In this document: one piece after another, positions 8,927 through 16,974 of the stretch
Layout: every line of letters starts with the position of its first letter
Numbering within the stretch: position 1 is the stretch's first letter
Assembly: GCA_963754285.1 (NCBI GenBank)
Contig: CAVWFN010000008.1
Location: forward strand, 1-64,000
Direction: 5' to 3'
Origin: RYN-133 sp963754285
GTDB lineage: Bacteria; Actinomycetota; Actinomycetes; Mycobacteriales; Jatrophihabitantaceae
DNA: 64,000 nucleotides
Translations under genes and position numbers: made by a program
The notes under the pieces: generated by a model
Told to the model about the DNA's origin: nothing
Seen by the model: only the letters and a program-made list of their open reading frames with translations
Databases searched by the model: none

Positions 8927-9327
8927 CGAACACCTTCCCGAACGGACGGCCGCTGCCGCCTGCCGTCGAGCTGCTCGGCTATCGGCTGCTCGAGGTCGAC
9001 GCCGAACGGGGCGAGGTGCAAGCCGAGTTCCTCGCCAGGGCGGAGTTCGCGAATCTGATGGGCAACGTCCAGGGCGGGTTTCTGACCGCGATGCTCGACG
9101 CGGTCGCCTCGACCGCCTTACTGGCGCAGCTGCCGGCTGATCACTTCGCGCCGACGCTCGAACTCAAGACGAGCTTCGTCCGTCCCGCGCCGTTGGGACG
9201 CCTGCTCGGGCACGGCCGGATCGTGCACCGCGGCAACTCGATCGCCTTCCTCGCCGGCGAACTCACCGACCCGGACGGCGCCTTGCTCGCCACCTCGACG
9301 GCAACGGCGAAGATCGTCAGAAGGTGA
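8923..9327 (+). CDS. PaaI-family hotdog thioesterase
   Basis: 134 aa with a single hotdog fold. The helix region NLMGNVQGGFLTAMLDAV carries the acidic residue typical of PaaI-type acyl-CoA thioesterases, followed by LELKTSFVRPAPLG. It probably hydrolyses an acyl- or aryl-CoA, but the substrate cannot be read from the sequence. The GTG start overlaps the sigma-factor stop (GTGA), so it is co-translated with that gene. Its 3' end overlaps the convergent peptidase gene by 11 bases. Confidence 0.85.
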   Translation: MTNTFPNGRPLPPAVELLGYRLLEVDAERGEVQAEFLARAEFANLMGNVQGGFLTAMLDAVASTALLAQLPADHFAPTLELKTSFVRPAPLGRLLGHGRIVHRGNSIAFLAGELTDPDGALLATSTATAKIVRR

Positions 9328-11746
9328 TCCAGAGGGCGTCGAGCGAGACCCACTTGTTGGTCAGATCAGTGAAGTTGAAGCTCCGCCCGGCGCGCGTCGA
9401 GCTGCTGTAGAACCGGAACGAGCGCACTCCCGACCGCGCCGCGTCCAGATTCAGGGTCGCCACCCGGTGCCCGCGGTAGCTGACCCCGAGCACCCCGGCG
9501 CCGGGACCGACATGCGCGCGCACCGAGTACGTGCGACCGAACCCGCCCGCCTGCGCCTGGGCGCCGCGCGCGAACGCATTCAGATGCGAGCCGGCGATGT
9601 CGCCCGCGCGGTAGACGCGATGCCAGCGCGTGCCGTGGGTGAAGCGCAGGTCGTCGAGCGGCACCTGCACCGACGTGGTGGTCGGTGCCGACTGGTGCCG
9701 GCCGATGTCGCGCGCGGCGACGGTGAGCTGATACGTCGAGCCGGGCACGCCGGTGAAACTGCGCCGCCCGGACGGCGGGTAGAAGTAGTTGCTCACGACC
9801 GCGCCGCTGCCCCCGAGCCGACGGATCGTCACGTGCGTGGGCCCGAGCAGGCGCGGGTCGGCTCCCTGCGCGGCGCGCCACGACGCGGAAACCCCGCGCC
9901 ACTGCGAACCGAACGGCTTCGGCACGTTCACAGTCGCCGCGCGGACCACCGGCGCGTGCTTGTCGTAGATGTACGGCATGACCGCCGGCCACAGCACCGC
10001 ACCGATGCCGCTCACCGTGTCGAACCCGGGACTCGCCTTGACCGAAGGATCACTCTGCCGATCCTTCGGGCTGCCGTTCTGGCCGGACGTGACGTCACGG
10101 ACGGCCTTGGCCGGATTGGTGTTCCGCAGCGAGCGCGACGCGTGATAGGCCGAGTAGAGCGCTCCGTGGATGTCGCCCGCGCCGGTCGTGTGTCCGGCGC
10201 CGGCGAGCGCATTGGTGAGCAACGCGGCCGACATCGGCGACGACAGGCTCGTGCCGCCGATGGTCGGGTTGGTGCACGCGCAGCCCGAGTTGGCACGATC
10301 GCCGGTGTAGATGACGAAGCCCGAGGACGGCGCGCCGTCGGCGGCGATATCCGGCACAAGGCGGTTGGTGTTGTTGCGGAACGGCGCATTGGTGATCGCG
10401 GCGCGTTGCCAGATCGGTGCGGCGAAGCCGCGGAACGGACTCGAGTTGCTCTTCGAATAGGCCTCGCCGGACCGTCCGCCGCCCGTCCCACCGTTGCCCA
10501 TCGAGCTGCAGTCGAATGCGCTCGCGCACGTCCACGCCGAGTCGGTCCAGTTGGTGCCGGTGTTCGGCGAGTTGCTCGCCGCGCGCAGGTGCGTACCCCC
10601 CACCGAGATCACCGACGGTGACGAACCGGGGTAGTCGACATCGGGCTGGGTCGAGGAGCTGTCACCGCAGTCGTAGATTCCGTTGTCGCCGGACGAAGCG
10701 AACACCGTGACGCCCGCCGCGGTCAGTGACTGCAGGATCGGCTCGAGACTGTGGATCGACTGGGCGCCGGTCTGGCTCTCACACCCTCCCCAGGACGACG
10801 ACAGCGCAACGATGTGCGGGTTCTTGTGCGTCGCGTCCTTGTTGCCCAGCACGTCGTCGAGGACGCTGTCGAACGCCAGATTGAAATGCGCCGTCGAATC
10901 GTTGGGCGCGAAGTAGGCCTGCTGGTGCGCGGACGGCGCAGTGGACAGGATCGACTCTTGATCGAGCGCGACCTCGATGTCGCCGCCGGTCTCGTCGTCT
11001 TGGGTCGACGGCCCGCTCGCGACCTTGACGGCAACGTACTTCCCGTTGGCGACCGGGTCGGCGAGACCGTGGTTGGTCGCATACGTGCTCAGGTCGGTCG
11101 CCTGCTGACTGTTCGAGAACTGCCCCGGCACGAGCCCGTAGAAGTTGGCCAGCTGAATGGTGGCGACGGTGTCGGGCCCGTCGTTCTGCCCGGTCGACGG
11201 CGTGACGTGCGCGGGCGCATGGGCGTTGCGGAACGCTTTGCCGTCGAGCACGCCGGTCGAGTGGTGGTAGATCGGGACGGTGCCGTCGGTCGGGAACGCC
11301 GCGGTCACCAGCTGCGACAAGCCGGCCGGCACGTGCGGAAGCGCACTCGTCTCGGCCCGGGCCTGTGCGAGACGGCTCACCCCGGCCGGCACGTCGGGCC
11401 GTCCGAACAGTCCGGCGGACGTGGCCGCGGCACCGGTCGCGGTCACCGACCAGGCCGTCTGGCCGACGACGTGAAACCCCTCGAGCCGCAACAACCGCAC
11501 GATCGTGTTGTGTGCGGCATCGCTCGGGAGCAGCGGGCGCAACGCAGCCAGGCGAGCCGTGCGGGACAGGCCGTGCGCTGCGGCAAGCCGGGCCAGCGCG
11601 GCCGGGTGCGGCGCCTTCAGGAACAGCGTGATCGTCGTCGCCGCCGAATCGGAATCGGACGACGCGGCCGCGGGCGGCACGGCACTCGCCGTCGTCACCA
11701 CCAGCGCGGCGGCCGACAACATGATCAAGCTACGGCGGGGTCGCAT
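9317..11746 (-). CDS. Secreted S53-family (sedolisin) serine-carboxyl peptidase
   Basis: 809-aa exported protease. The signal peptide (about 1-28) precedes a pro-domain of about 160 residues that acts as intramolecular chaperone. The catalytic domain contains the Glu252/Asp256 pair (DETGGDIEVALD), the oxyanion Asp354 (SSGDNGIYDCG) and the nucleophile Ser500 (GGTSLSSP). Sedolisins of this type work at acidic pH outside the cell. The C-terminal 200 residues are an extra beta-rich domain of unknown function. No neighbour suggests a specific substrate. Confidence 0.92.
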   Translation of the reverse strand: MRPRRSLIMLSAAALVVTTASAVPPAAASSDSDSAATTITLFLKAPHPAALARLAAAHGLSRTARLAALRPLLPSDAAHNTIVRLLRLEGFHVVGQTAWSVTATGAAATSAGLFGRPDVPAGVSRLAQARAETSALPHVPAGLSQLVTAAFPTDGTVPIYHHSTGVLDGKAFRNAHAPAHVTPSTGQNDGPDTVATIQLANFYGLVPGQFSNSQQATDLSTYATNHGLADPVANGKYVAVKVASGPSTQDDETGGDIEVALDQESILSTAPSAHQQAYFAPNDSTAHFNLAFDSVLDDVLGNKDATHKNPHIVALSSSWGGCESQTGAQSIHSLEPILQSLTAAGVTVFASSGDNGIYDCGDSSSTQPDVDYPGSSPSVISVGGTHLRAASNSPNTGTNWTDSAWTCASAFDCSSMGNGGTGGGRSGEAYSKSNSSPFRGFAAPIWQRAAITNAPFRNNTNRLVPDIAADGAPSSGFVIYTGDRANSGCACTNPTIGGTSLSSPMSAALLTNALAGAGHTTGAGDIHGALYSAYHASRSLRNTNPAKAVRDVTSGQNGSPKDRQSDPSVKASPGFDTVSGIGAVLWPAVMPYIYDKHAPVVRAATVNVPKPFGSQWRGVSASWRAAQGADPRLLGPTHVTIRRLGGSGAVVSNYFYPPSGRRSFTGVPGSTYQLTVAARDIGRHQSAPTTTSVQVPLDDLRFTHGTRWHRVYRAGDIAGSHLNAFARGAQAQAGGFGRTYSVRAHVGPGAGVLGVSYRGHRVATLNLDAARSGVRSFRFYSSSTRAGRSFNFTDLTNKWVSLDALWITF

Positions 11747-11792
11747 GGCGATCAGGGTCTCATGATGTTGAGGCGGTTTGTGCGGACGCGTA

Positions 11793-12167
11793 TTACTTTG
11801 TGGCGTCGATGTCGCCGGCCCGCTGCGCGGCGCGGGTCACGAAGTGCTCGGCGACGAACGACATCGTCGGCACCGTCCCGGCAATCATGACCAGCGCGAA
11901 TCGCGGCAGCGGCCAGCGCAGTTTCACGCCCAGCATCGCCACGAAGATCACGTACACCAGGTACAGGTAGCCGTGGGTGACCCAGACGATCGCGGTGGCC
12001 GGCTCCATGTGCGGCACGTCCAACGCCTTCAGTACGAGCGCGAGGCAACCGAGCAGCAGCACAACGCCGGTGGCGAACGCCATCACGCGGTAGCGGGCGA
12101 GCGCTCCGGAGGCCGCGGCCAAACGCTCTGCCGGCACGTGCGGCTGCGCGAGCGAGAGCTCAGACAT
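11793..12167 (-). CDS. DUF3817 integral membrane protein
   Basis: 124 aa, three predicted helices (around 27-48, 58-80 and 88-106), with the WVTHGYLYLVYVIF segment characteristic of DUF3817. The function is unknown. The ATG overlaps the end of the next upstream gene by eight bases, so the two form a small membrane-protein operon common in actinomycetes. Confidence 0.8.
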   Translation of the reverse strand: MSELSLAQPHVPAERLAAASGALARYRVMAFATGVVLLLGCLALVLKALDVPHMEPATAIVWVTHGYLYLVYVIFVAMLGVKLRWPLPRFALVMIAGTVPTMSFVAEHFVTRAAQRAGDIDATK

Positions 12168-12543
12168 TGCCGTCCCGATCGAGCGAGCGCAGGTAGGCGT
12201 TGTAGCGCGACAACTCTGGGTCGTCGACGGGGTCGACCGCGGTGGGCATCACGTAGCGACGGTAGGTGACCGGTTCCTCGCGCACCGGCGCCGGAGCCGC
12301 CGGTTGTGACTGGTCTGACGCGGGACGGCCGCGGTCGCGGATCATCCGCACCCAGATGAAGATCCCCGCGATGCTGAAGGCCCACCACTGCAGCGCATAG
12401 CCGAAGTTCTGGATGCTGAAGCCCTTGCTCTCCGAGACTGTCAGCTGCCAGTGCCCGAGCAGCACCATCGCCCATGCGGTCGCGAGCACGACGAGGTGGC
12501 CCAACAACCACCGCGGGTGCAGGGCAAACCGGTACGAGGCCAC
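12160..12543 (-). CDS. Two-helix membrane protein with SURF1-like N-terminus
   Basis: 127 aa. The first 35 residues (YRFALHPRWLLGHL, then a helix ending LLGHWQL) resemble the N-terminus of SURF1, the cytochrome oxidase assembly factor. The long extracytoplasmic SURF1 domain is absent. A second helix (50-68) leads to a charged cytoplasmic tail ending ELSRYNAYLRSLDRD. It is coupled to the DUF3817 gene. It may be a small transmembrane partner, but its function is unknown. Confidence 0.7.
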   Translation of the reverse strand: MASYRFALHPRWLLGHLVVLATAWAMVLLGHWQLTVSESKGFSIQNFGYALQWWAFSIAGIFIWVRMIRDRGRPASDQSQPAAPAPVREEPVTYRRYVMPTAVDPVDDPELSRYNAYLRSLDRDGNV

Positions 12544-12578
12544 GCGCCCAGGGTAGGCGGCAACATTAAGCTCGGCGC

Positions 12579-13370
12579 GTGCGTATCGCCACCTGGAACG
12601 TGAACTCGGTGACCGCTCGACTCCCGCGGCTGCTCGACTGGCTCGGCACGGTCGAACCGGACGTCCTGTGCTTGCAAGAGATCAAGACGTCCGACGATGC
12701 GTTTCCCTCCGACGAGGTGGCCGAGTTGGGCTACGAATCGGCGACGTTCGGGACGGGCCGGTGGAACGGCGTCGCGATCGTGTCGAAGGTCGGGATCGCC
12801 GACGTGCGGCGCGGGCTGGTCGACGAGCCGGGCTATCAGCCCGAGGACGCGATGTTCGCCTCGACCGAGCCGCGGGCGATGGGTGCGACGTGTGGCGGCG
12901 TCCGGGTGTGGACGGTGTACGTGCCGAACGGACGCGAGGTCGGGCATCCGCACTACGACTACAAGCTCGCGTGGTTGGCGGCGCTCGGAGCGACCGTCTC
13001 GGCCGAGCTGACCGACCGGTTCGTCGTGATGGGCGACTTCAACATCGCACCGACCGACGCCGACGTGTGGGACGCGACGGCCGTGCACGGTGCGACGCAC
13101 ATCAGCGCGCCGGAGCGCGCACAGCTCGCCGCCCTTCGCTCGCTCGGGCTGGTCGATGTGGTTCCGCGCGCGCTCAAGTACGACACCCCGTACACGTACT
13201 GGGACTACCGGGCCGGGATGTTCCACAAGAACATGGGCATGCGCATCGACCTGGTCTATGCGTCGGCCGGCCTGGCCTCGGCGGTGTCGGACGCGTACGT
13301 CGACCGCGACGCGCGCAAGGGCACCGGCCCGTCCGACCACGCCCCGGTGGTCGTCGACCTCACGCTCTGA
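12579..13370 (+). CDS. xth: Exodeoxyribonuclease III (AP endonuclease)
   Basis: 263 aa, full length for the ExoIII branch of the exonuclease-endonuclease-phosphatase fold. Metal and catalytic residues are in place: ATWNVNS (Asn), LQEIK (Glu), YVPNGRE, MGDFNIAP (Asp/Asn) and the terminal GPSDHAPVVVD (Asp-His). It cleaves DNA 5' of abasic sites in base excision repair. The GTG start at 12579 is divergent from the membrane-protein pair with only 35 bases between. Confidence 0.95.
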   Translation: MRIATWNVNSVTARLPRLLDWLGTVEPDVLCLQEIKTSDDAFPSDEVAELGYESATFGTGRWNGVAIVSKVGIADVRRGLVDEPGYQPEDAMFASTEPRAMGATCGGVRVWTVYVPNGREVGHPHYDYKLAWLAALGATVSAELTDRFVVMGDFNIAPTDADVWDATAVHGATHISAPERAQLAALRSLGLVDVVPRALKYDTPYTYWDYRAGMFHKNMGMRIDLVYASAGLASAVSDAYVDRDARKGTGPSDHAPVVVDLTL

Positions 13371-13380
13371 CCCGTCCCGT

Positions 13381-13497
13381 TTTCCCCGCTGGTGCTCGGT
13401 TCGGCGACGCAAAAGCGAGCACTGGCGGGGAAAGGCCGCAGGGGTTTCCCCGCTGGTGCTCGGTTCGGACGCCCGAAAGTGAGCACTGGCGGGGAAA
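13381..13497. repeat. Two tandem 53-bp palindromic elements
   Basis: Hairpin 1 (13381-13433) has 18-base arms with two mismatches, starting TTTCCCCGC and ending GCGGGGAAA. Hairpin 2 (13445-13497) has 17-base arms and the same ends. Both share the left half GGTGCTCGGTTCGG and differ mostly in the loop. The period is 64 bases. They fill the space between convergent xth and folA and could act as a bidirectional terminator, but the conserved loop flank suggests a REP-like element. Confidence 0.85.
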
Positions 13498-13502
13498 GGT
13501 GG

Positions 13503-13970
13503 TCAGCGGACGTAGCGCAGCCAGCGGAAGCGTGGGCCCTTCTCGGACGTCTGCCAGCCGCTGTCGTCGGCGACTCGCCAGGACGTGTCTATCGCCGGTG
13601 CGTGCACGTCACCGGCCACGTCCAGGTCGACTTCGGTGATCTCGAGGACGTCGGCGCGCGGTAGGGCCGCGGCGTAGACGTCGGCGCCGCCCATGACCCA
13701 GACGTCGGCGACCAGTGCCTCGTCCAGCGAATGGACGACCTCTGCGCCGTCTGACTCCCATGTCGCCGACCGTGTCAGGACGAGGTTGCGGCGACCGGGC
13801 AGCGGGCGGAACCGCGGCGGCAACGACTCCCAGGTGCGGCGGCCCATGAGCACGGTCGCGCCGGACGTGACCGTGCGGAAGTGCTTCATGTCTTCGGGGA
13901 TGTGCCACGGGATCGCGTTGTCGCGCCCGATCACTCCGTTGGCCGCCTGGGCCCAGATGAGCCCGATCAC
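13503..13970 (-). CDS. folA: Dihydrofolate reductase
   Basis: 155 aa. It reduces dihydrofolate to tetrahydrofolate with NADPH, restoring the cofactor consumed by ThyA. Family motifs are IWAQAANGVIGRDNAIPWHIPEDMKHF (quoted regions: GVIGRDNAIPWHIPED), the NADPH loop MGRRTWESLP, and VMGGADVYAAAL. The GTG at 13970 gives the normal DHFR N-terminus. Longer starts would read through the palindromic repeat upstream. It follows thyA in the same direction with 58 bases between, the usual thyA-folA pair. Confidence 0.95.
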   Translation of the reverse strand: MIGLIWAQAANGVIGRDNAIPWHIPEDMKHFRTVTSGATVLMGRRTWESLPPRFRPLPGRRNLVLTRSATWESDGAEVVHSLDEALVADVWVMGGADVYAAALPRADVLEITEVDLDVAGDVHAPAIDTSWRVADDSGWQTSEKGPRFRWLRYVR

Positions 13971-13973
13971 CTC

Positions 13974-14028
13974 CGGGGCCCCCGGGAAATCGCGGAGCGT
14001 TCTTTGCGGAGCGATTTCACGGGGTGGT
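13974..14028. repeat. Dispersed 55-bp palindromic repeat, copy B (between thyA and folA)
   Basis: Same element as copy A at 7646-7700 (45/55 identical). It contains a perfect 8-bp inverted repeat, GAAATCGC and GCGATTTC, around the shared core CTTTGCGGAGCG. It ends exactly at the base before the thyA stop codon and lies four bases from the folA start, so it fills the thyA-folA spacer. Confidence 0.8.
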
Positions 14029-14829
14029 CTAGACCGCAACCGGGGCCTTGATGCCCGGGTGGTGCTGGTAGCCGACCACGTCGAAGTGCTCGTAGCCGTA
14101 GTCGAACAGCGACGGCGCGGCCCGCAACTCGAGGCGCGGGAACGGGTACGGCTCACGCGAGAGCTGCCGCTCGACCTGCTCGACGTGGTTGTCGTAGATG
14201 TGGCAGTCGCCGCCCGTCCAGACGAAGTCGCCGACCCCGAGCCCGACCTGTGCGGCGACCATGTGCGTGAGCAGCGCGTAGGAGGCGATGTTGAACGGGA
14301 CGCCGAGGAACAGGTCGGCGCTGCGCTGGTAGAGCTGGCACGACAGCTTGCCGTCTGCGACATAGAACTGGAAGAACGCGTGGCACGGCGGCAGGGCCAT
14401 GTTCGCGATCTCGCCGACGTTCCAGGCGCTCACGATCAGCCGCCGCGAATCGGGGTTCGAGCGCAGCTGGTCGAGCACCGCCTGGATCTGGTCGATGTGC
14501 CGCCCGTCCGGTGTCGGCCACGAGCGCCACTGCACGCCGTAGACCGGGCCGAGCTCGCCGTCGGGCGCGGCCCACTCGTCCCAGATCGTGACGTCGTGCT
14601 CTTGCAGCCAGCGCACGTTCGACTCGCCGCGCAGGAACCACAGCAACTCGTAGGCAACCGAGCGGAAGTGCACGCGCTTGGTGGTGATCAGCGGGAAGCC
14701 CGCGGACAGGTCGTAGCGCAACTGATGGCCGAACACCGACCGCGTGCCCGTGCCGGTGCGGTCGTCTTTGTGCGTGCCGTGCCGGCGGACGTGCCGCAGC
14801 AGATCCTCGTACTGGGTGTCGGCCACCAT
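14029..14829 (-). CDS. thyA: Thymidylate synthase
   Basis: 266 aa, normal ThyA length from the ATG at 14829 (MVADTQYEDLLRH). It methylates dUMP to dTMP with methylenetetrahydrofolate. The folate/phosphate loop DRTGTGTRSVFG, the catalytic Cys in ALPPCHAFFQFYV, the RSADLFLGVPFNI segment and the dUMP-binding DCHIYDNH are all present. It is the first gene of the thyA-folA pair. Confidence 0.96.
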   Translation of the reverse strand: MVADTQYEDLLRHVRRHGTHKDDRTGTGTRSVFGHQLRYDLSAGFPLITTKRVHFRSVAYELLWFLRGESNVRWLQEHDVTIWDEWAAPDGELGPVYGVQWRSWPTPDGRHIDQIQAVLDQLRSNPDSRRLIVSAWNVGEIANMALPPCHAFFQFYVADGKLSCQLYQRSADLFLGVPFNIASYALLTHMVAAQVGLGVGDFVWTGGDCHIYDNHVEQVERQLSREPYPFPRLELRAAPSLFDYGYEHFDVVGYQHHPGIKAPVAV

Positions 14830-14940
14830 GCGCCGGAGCCTAGCCCGCCGGCCCGACACCGCGGCGCAGGCCGGCTGGTTTCACACTCGGACATTCCGGG
14901 TAGTCGGTAAGGCGAGCTAACGACCGAAGAGAACGGTGCG

Positions 14941-16383
14941 ATGACGACCACAAGCCCGCGGACGAATGCCCTCGCCAAGCTCGACGACAACGTCCCCACC
15001 GCGTTCATCTGGCGACTCACGCTGCTTGCCACCCTCGGCGGATTCCTCTTCGGCTACGACACGTCCAACATCGGCGCCGCGCTGCAGTTCATCCCGTACC
15101 AGCTCAACGCGTTCGGGACGGGCTACCTGGTCGCGGGCGCCTCGCTGGGCGCCGCTGCCGGCGCGTTGCTCGCCGGTCCGCTCACCGACCGCTTCGGCCG
15201 AAAGAAACTGTTGATCGCGGACGCGCTGATCTACGCGATCGGCGCGCTGCTGAGTGCGTTCACGTTCCACGTCGCCGTCCTGCTGATCGCCCGCACGCTG
15301 ATCGGCATGGCGATCGGCGCCGACTCTGCGATCGCCACGGCCTACATCGCGGAGTACGCGCCGGCCAAGCGCCGCGGCTCGCTGGCGATGCTGCAGCAGT
15401 GGATGATCACGGTCGGCATCCTCATCTCGTACGTGATCGCGCTGGCCATCTTGAAGATCTGGCCGAGCGCGTCGGACGTCGACTGGCGCTGGTTCTTCGG
15501 TCTCGGCGCGGTGCCCGCGATCGTCGGGCTGATCCTGCGCGTCGACATGCCCGAGTCGCCGCGGTGGTTGATCCGCAAGGGCAAGTACGACGACGCGCAG
15601 GCCGCGTTCGCGAAACTCAACGTCGAGGTCACCACCGAGGACGTCGAGTACACCGCACACCAACTCGACCAGGACGACGCCAAGAGCCAGCGCTCAGCGA
15701 CCAAGCGCTGGACGCCCGGGGTCCGGCGCGCGCTCTACATCGTGTGCATCTTCTTCGTGTTCCAGCAGATCACCGGCATCAATGTGCCGCTCTACTACGG
15801 GCCGACGCTGATGGCGTCCTACTTCCAGAGCGGCAACTCGGTGGTCGACGTCGCGACAGCGGGTATCGCCGTCACGACGATCATGACCCTGGTCAATGTC
15901 ATCGCGACGTTCTTCGCGTTCCGCTACATCGACAAGATCGGCCGCCGCAAGCTCGCAATCGGCGGGTTCGCCGGCATGGCGTTCTTCGCCGTCGTCGCGG
16001 CGATCGGCGTCGGCGCGCTGACCGGCACCGCCCGGGTATGGGTCGGCATGATCGGGCTGAGCCTGTTCATCGCGTCGTTCGCCATCGGCGTCGGCGGCAC
16101 GGGCTGGCTGATCCAGGGCGAGATGTTCCCGACCGCCGTGCGCGGCCAAGCGGCATCGATCGCAGCCACGGTCGACTGGGTCGCGAACTACGCCCTGATC
16201 GAGTCGTTCCCTGCATCGCAGCGAGCGATCGGGCTCGACTGGGTGCTCGTGTGCTTCGCCGTGCTCTGTGTGTTCGCCATCGCGTTCGTGGCCAAGTTCT
16301 TGCCCGAGACAAAAGAGATGACGGTCGAGCAGATCACCGAGGTGTTCGAGAAACAGGCGGCCAAGTCGCCGTTGCCGCAATAG
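14941..16383 (+). CDS. Sugar-porter family MFS transporter
   Basis: 480 aa, 12 helices. Sugar-porter signatures are LGGFLFGYDTSNIG in helix 1, GPLTDRFGRKKLL between helices 2 and 3, MPESPRWLIRKGK before the central loop, QQITGINVPLYYGP in helix 7, and the C-terminal FLPETKEMTVEQI. It would import a monosaccharide or polyol by proton symport. The substrate is not evident, and no sugar-catabolic genes are adjacent. It is divergent from thyA. Confidence 0.92.
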   Translation: MTTTSPRTNALAKLDDNVPTAFIWRLTLLATLGGFLFGYDTSNIGAALQFIPYQLNAFGTGYLVAGASLGAAAGALLAGPLTDRFGRKKLLIADALIYAIGALLSAFTFHVAVLLIARTLIGMAIGADSAIATAYIAEYAPAKRRGSLAMLQQWMITVGILISYVIALAILKIWPSASDVDWRWFFGLGAVPAIVGLILRVDMPESPRWLIRKGKYDDAQAAFAKLNVEVTTEDVEYTAHQLDQDDAKSQRSATKRWTPGVRRALYIVCIFFVFQQITGINVPLYYGPTLMASYFQSGNSVVDVATAGIAVTTIMTLVNVIATFFAFRYIDKIGRRKLAIGGFAGMAFFAVVAAIGVGALTGTARVWVGMIGLSLFIASFAIGVGGTGWLIQGEMFPTAVRGQAASIAATVDWVANYALIESFPASQRAIGLDWVLVCFAVLCVFAIAFVAKFLPETKEMTVEQITEVFEKQAAKSPLPQ

Positions 16384-16384
16384 G

Positions 16385-16756
16385 TCAGCGGGACAGGACG
16401 TCGCCGCCGGCGATGTCGTCGCGGGTGAGCTTCTTGAGCAACAGGCCGACGATGGCGCCCGCGCTCGCTGTTGTGAGCATCTTGCGGAACGCCTCGATGC
16501 CCTCGACCGTCACATCACGGGTGCTGCCGTCGGCGCGGGTGAGCCGGACGGTGTCGCCCGTGTCGATCGAGCCGGTCTCGATCGTCCCCGTCGCTACCGT
16601 GCCGCGTCCCTTGATCGAGAACACGTCCGACACCGTCATGCGAAACGCTGACGGCGCCTTCGCGATCGACACCATCGGGGTCGCCGCGTCCGCGCGGGCG
16701 AGCAGCGCCTGCGGATCCATGCTCTCGTCGTCGTCCTTGTGACGGAACCAGGCCAT
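16385..16756 (-). CDS. Stand-alone EF-Tu domain-2-like protein
   Basis: 123 aa. Residues 36-120 match translation-factor domain 2: FRMTVSDVFSIKGRGTVATG corresponds to the EF-Tu strand-turn VFSIxGRGTVVTG, and VEGIEAFRKMLTTASAG and LLLKKLTRDDIAGGDVL follow. There is no GTPase domain. The N-terminus is short and charged (MAWFRHKDDDESMD). Proteins like this occur in other actinomycetes without known function. They could bind an EF-Tu partner or RNA. It is convergent with the sugar porter, with one base between the stops. Confidence 0.75.
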   Translation of the reverse strand: MAWFRHKDDDESMDPQALLARADAATPMVSIAKAPSAFRMTVSDVFSIKGRGTVATGTIETGSIDTGDTVRLTRADGSTRDVTVEGIEAFRKMLTTASAGAIVGLLLKKLTRDDIAGGDVLSR

Positions 16757-16805
16757 GCCGCTATTGACTCACGGGGGTTGCCGCCCCGTCGACCGCAGTA
16801 TGACG

Positions 16806-16875
16806 ACTTTGCACCCGGCAATGTCGCTCGGAACGGCCAGCGGACGACCCTTGACGACATCGCCGGATGCAAAGT
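16806..16875. repeat. 70-bp imperfect palindrome in a divergent spacer
   Basis: The outer arms ACTTTGCA/TGCAAAGT are perfect. The inner arms CCGGCAATGTCG/CGACATCGCCGG differ by one base. The loop is about 28 bases. It lies between the EF-Tu-domain gene and the radical SAM gene and has no coding potential that fits its neighbours. Confidence 0.7.
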
Positions 16876-16951
16876 GCATCGACCAGCTGCGGATCAGGCC
16901 GCGGCGCGGGCAGCCGCCTGCCGGCTGATACGGGCGAGTGTGTCGAACCGA

Positions 16952-16967
16952 TCGAACATGTGTTTGA
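16952..16967. promoter_or_regulatory. LexA/SOS box
   Basis: TCGAACATGTGTTTGA matches the actinobacterial SOS-box pattern TCGAAC-N4-GTTCGA with one mismatch. It ends eight bases before the ATG of the radical SAM gene and leaves no room for a normal Shine-Dalgarno, so the transcript may be leaderless and LexA would cover the promoter. Confidence 0.7.
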
Positions 16968-16974
16968 ATGACTC

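Noticed and set aside
9317..9327. Misannotated ends of the thioesterase and S53 peptidase because of their 11-base overlap
   Set aside because: Both stop codons are real and both C-termini fit; short tail-to-tail overlaps are common in compact genomes.
13381..13497. CRISPR array
   Set aside because: Only two palindromic units with similar loops and no spacer-repeat alternation; no cas genes in the window.
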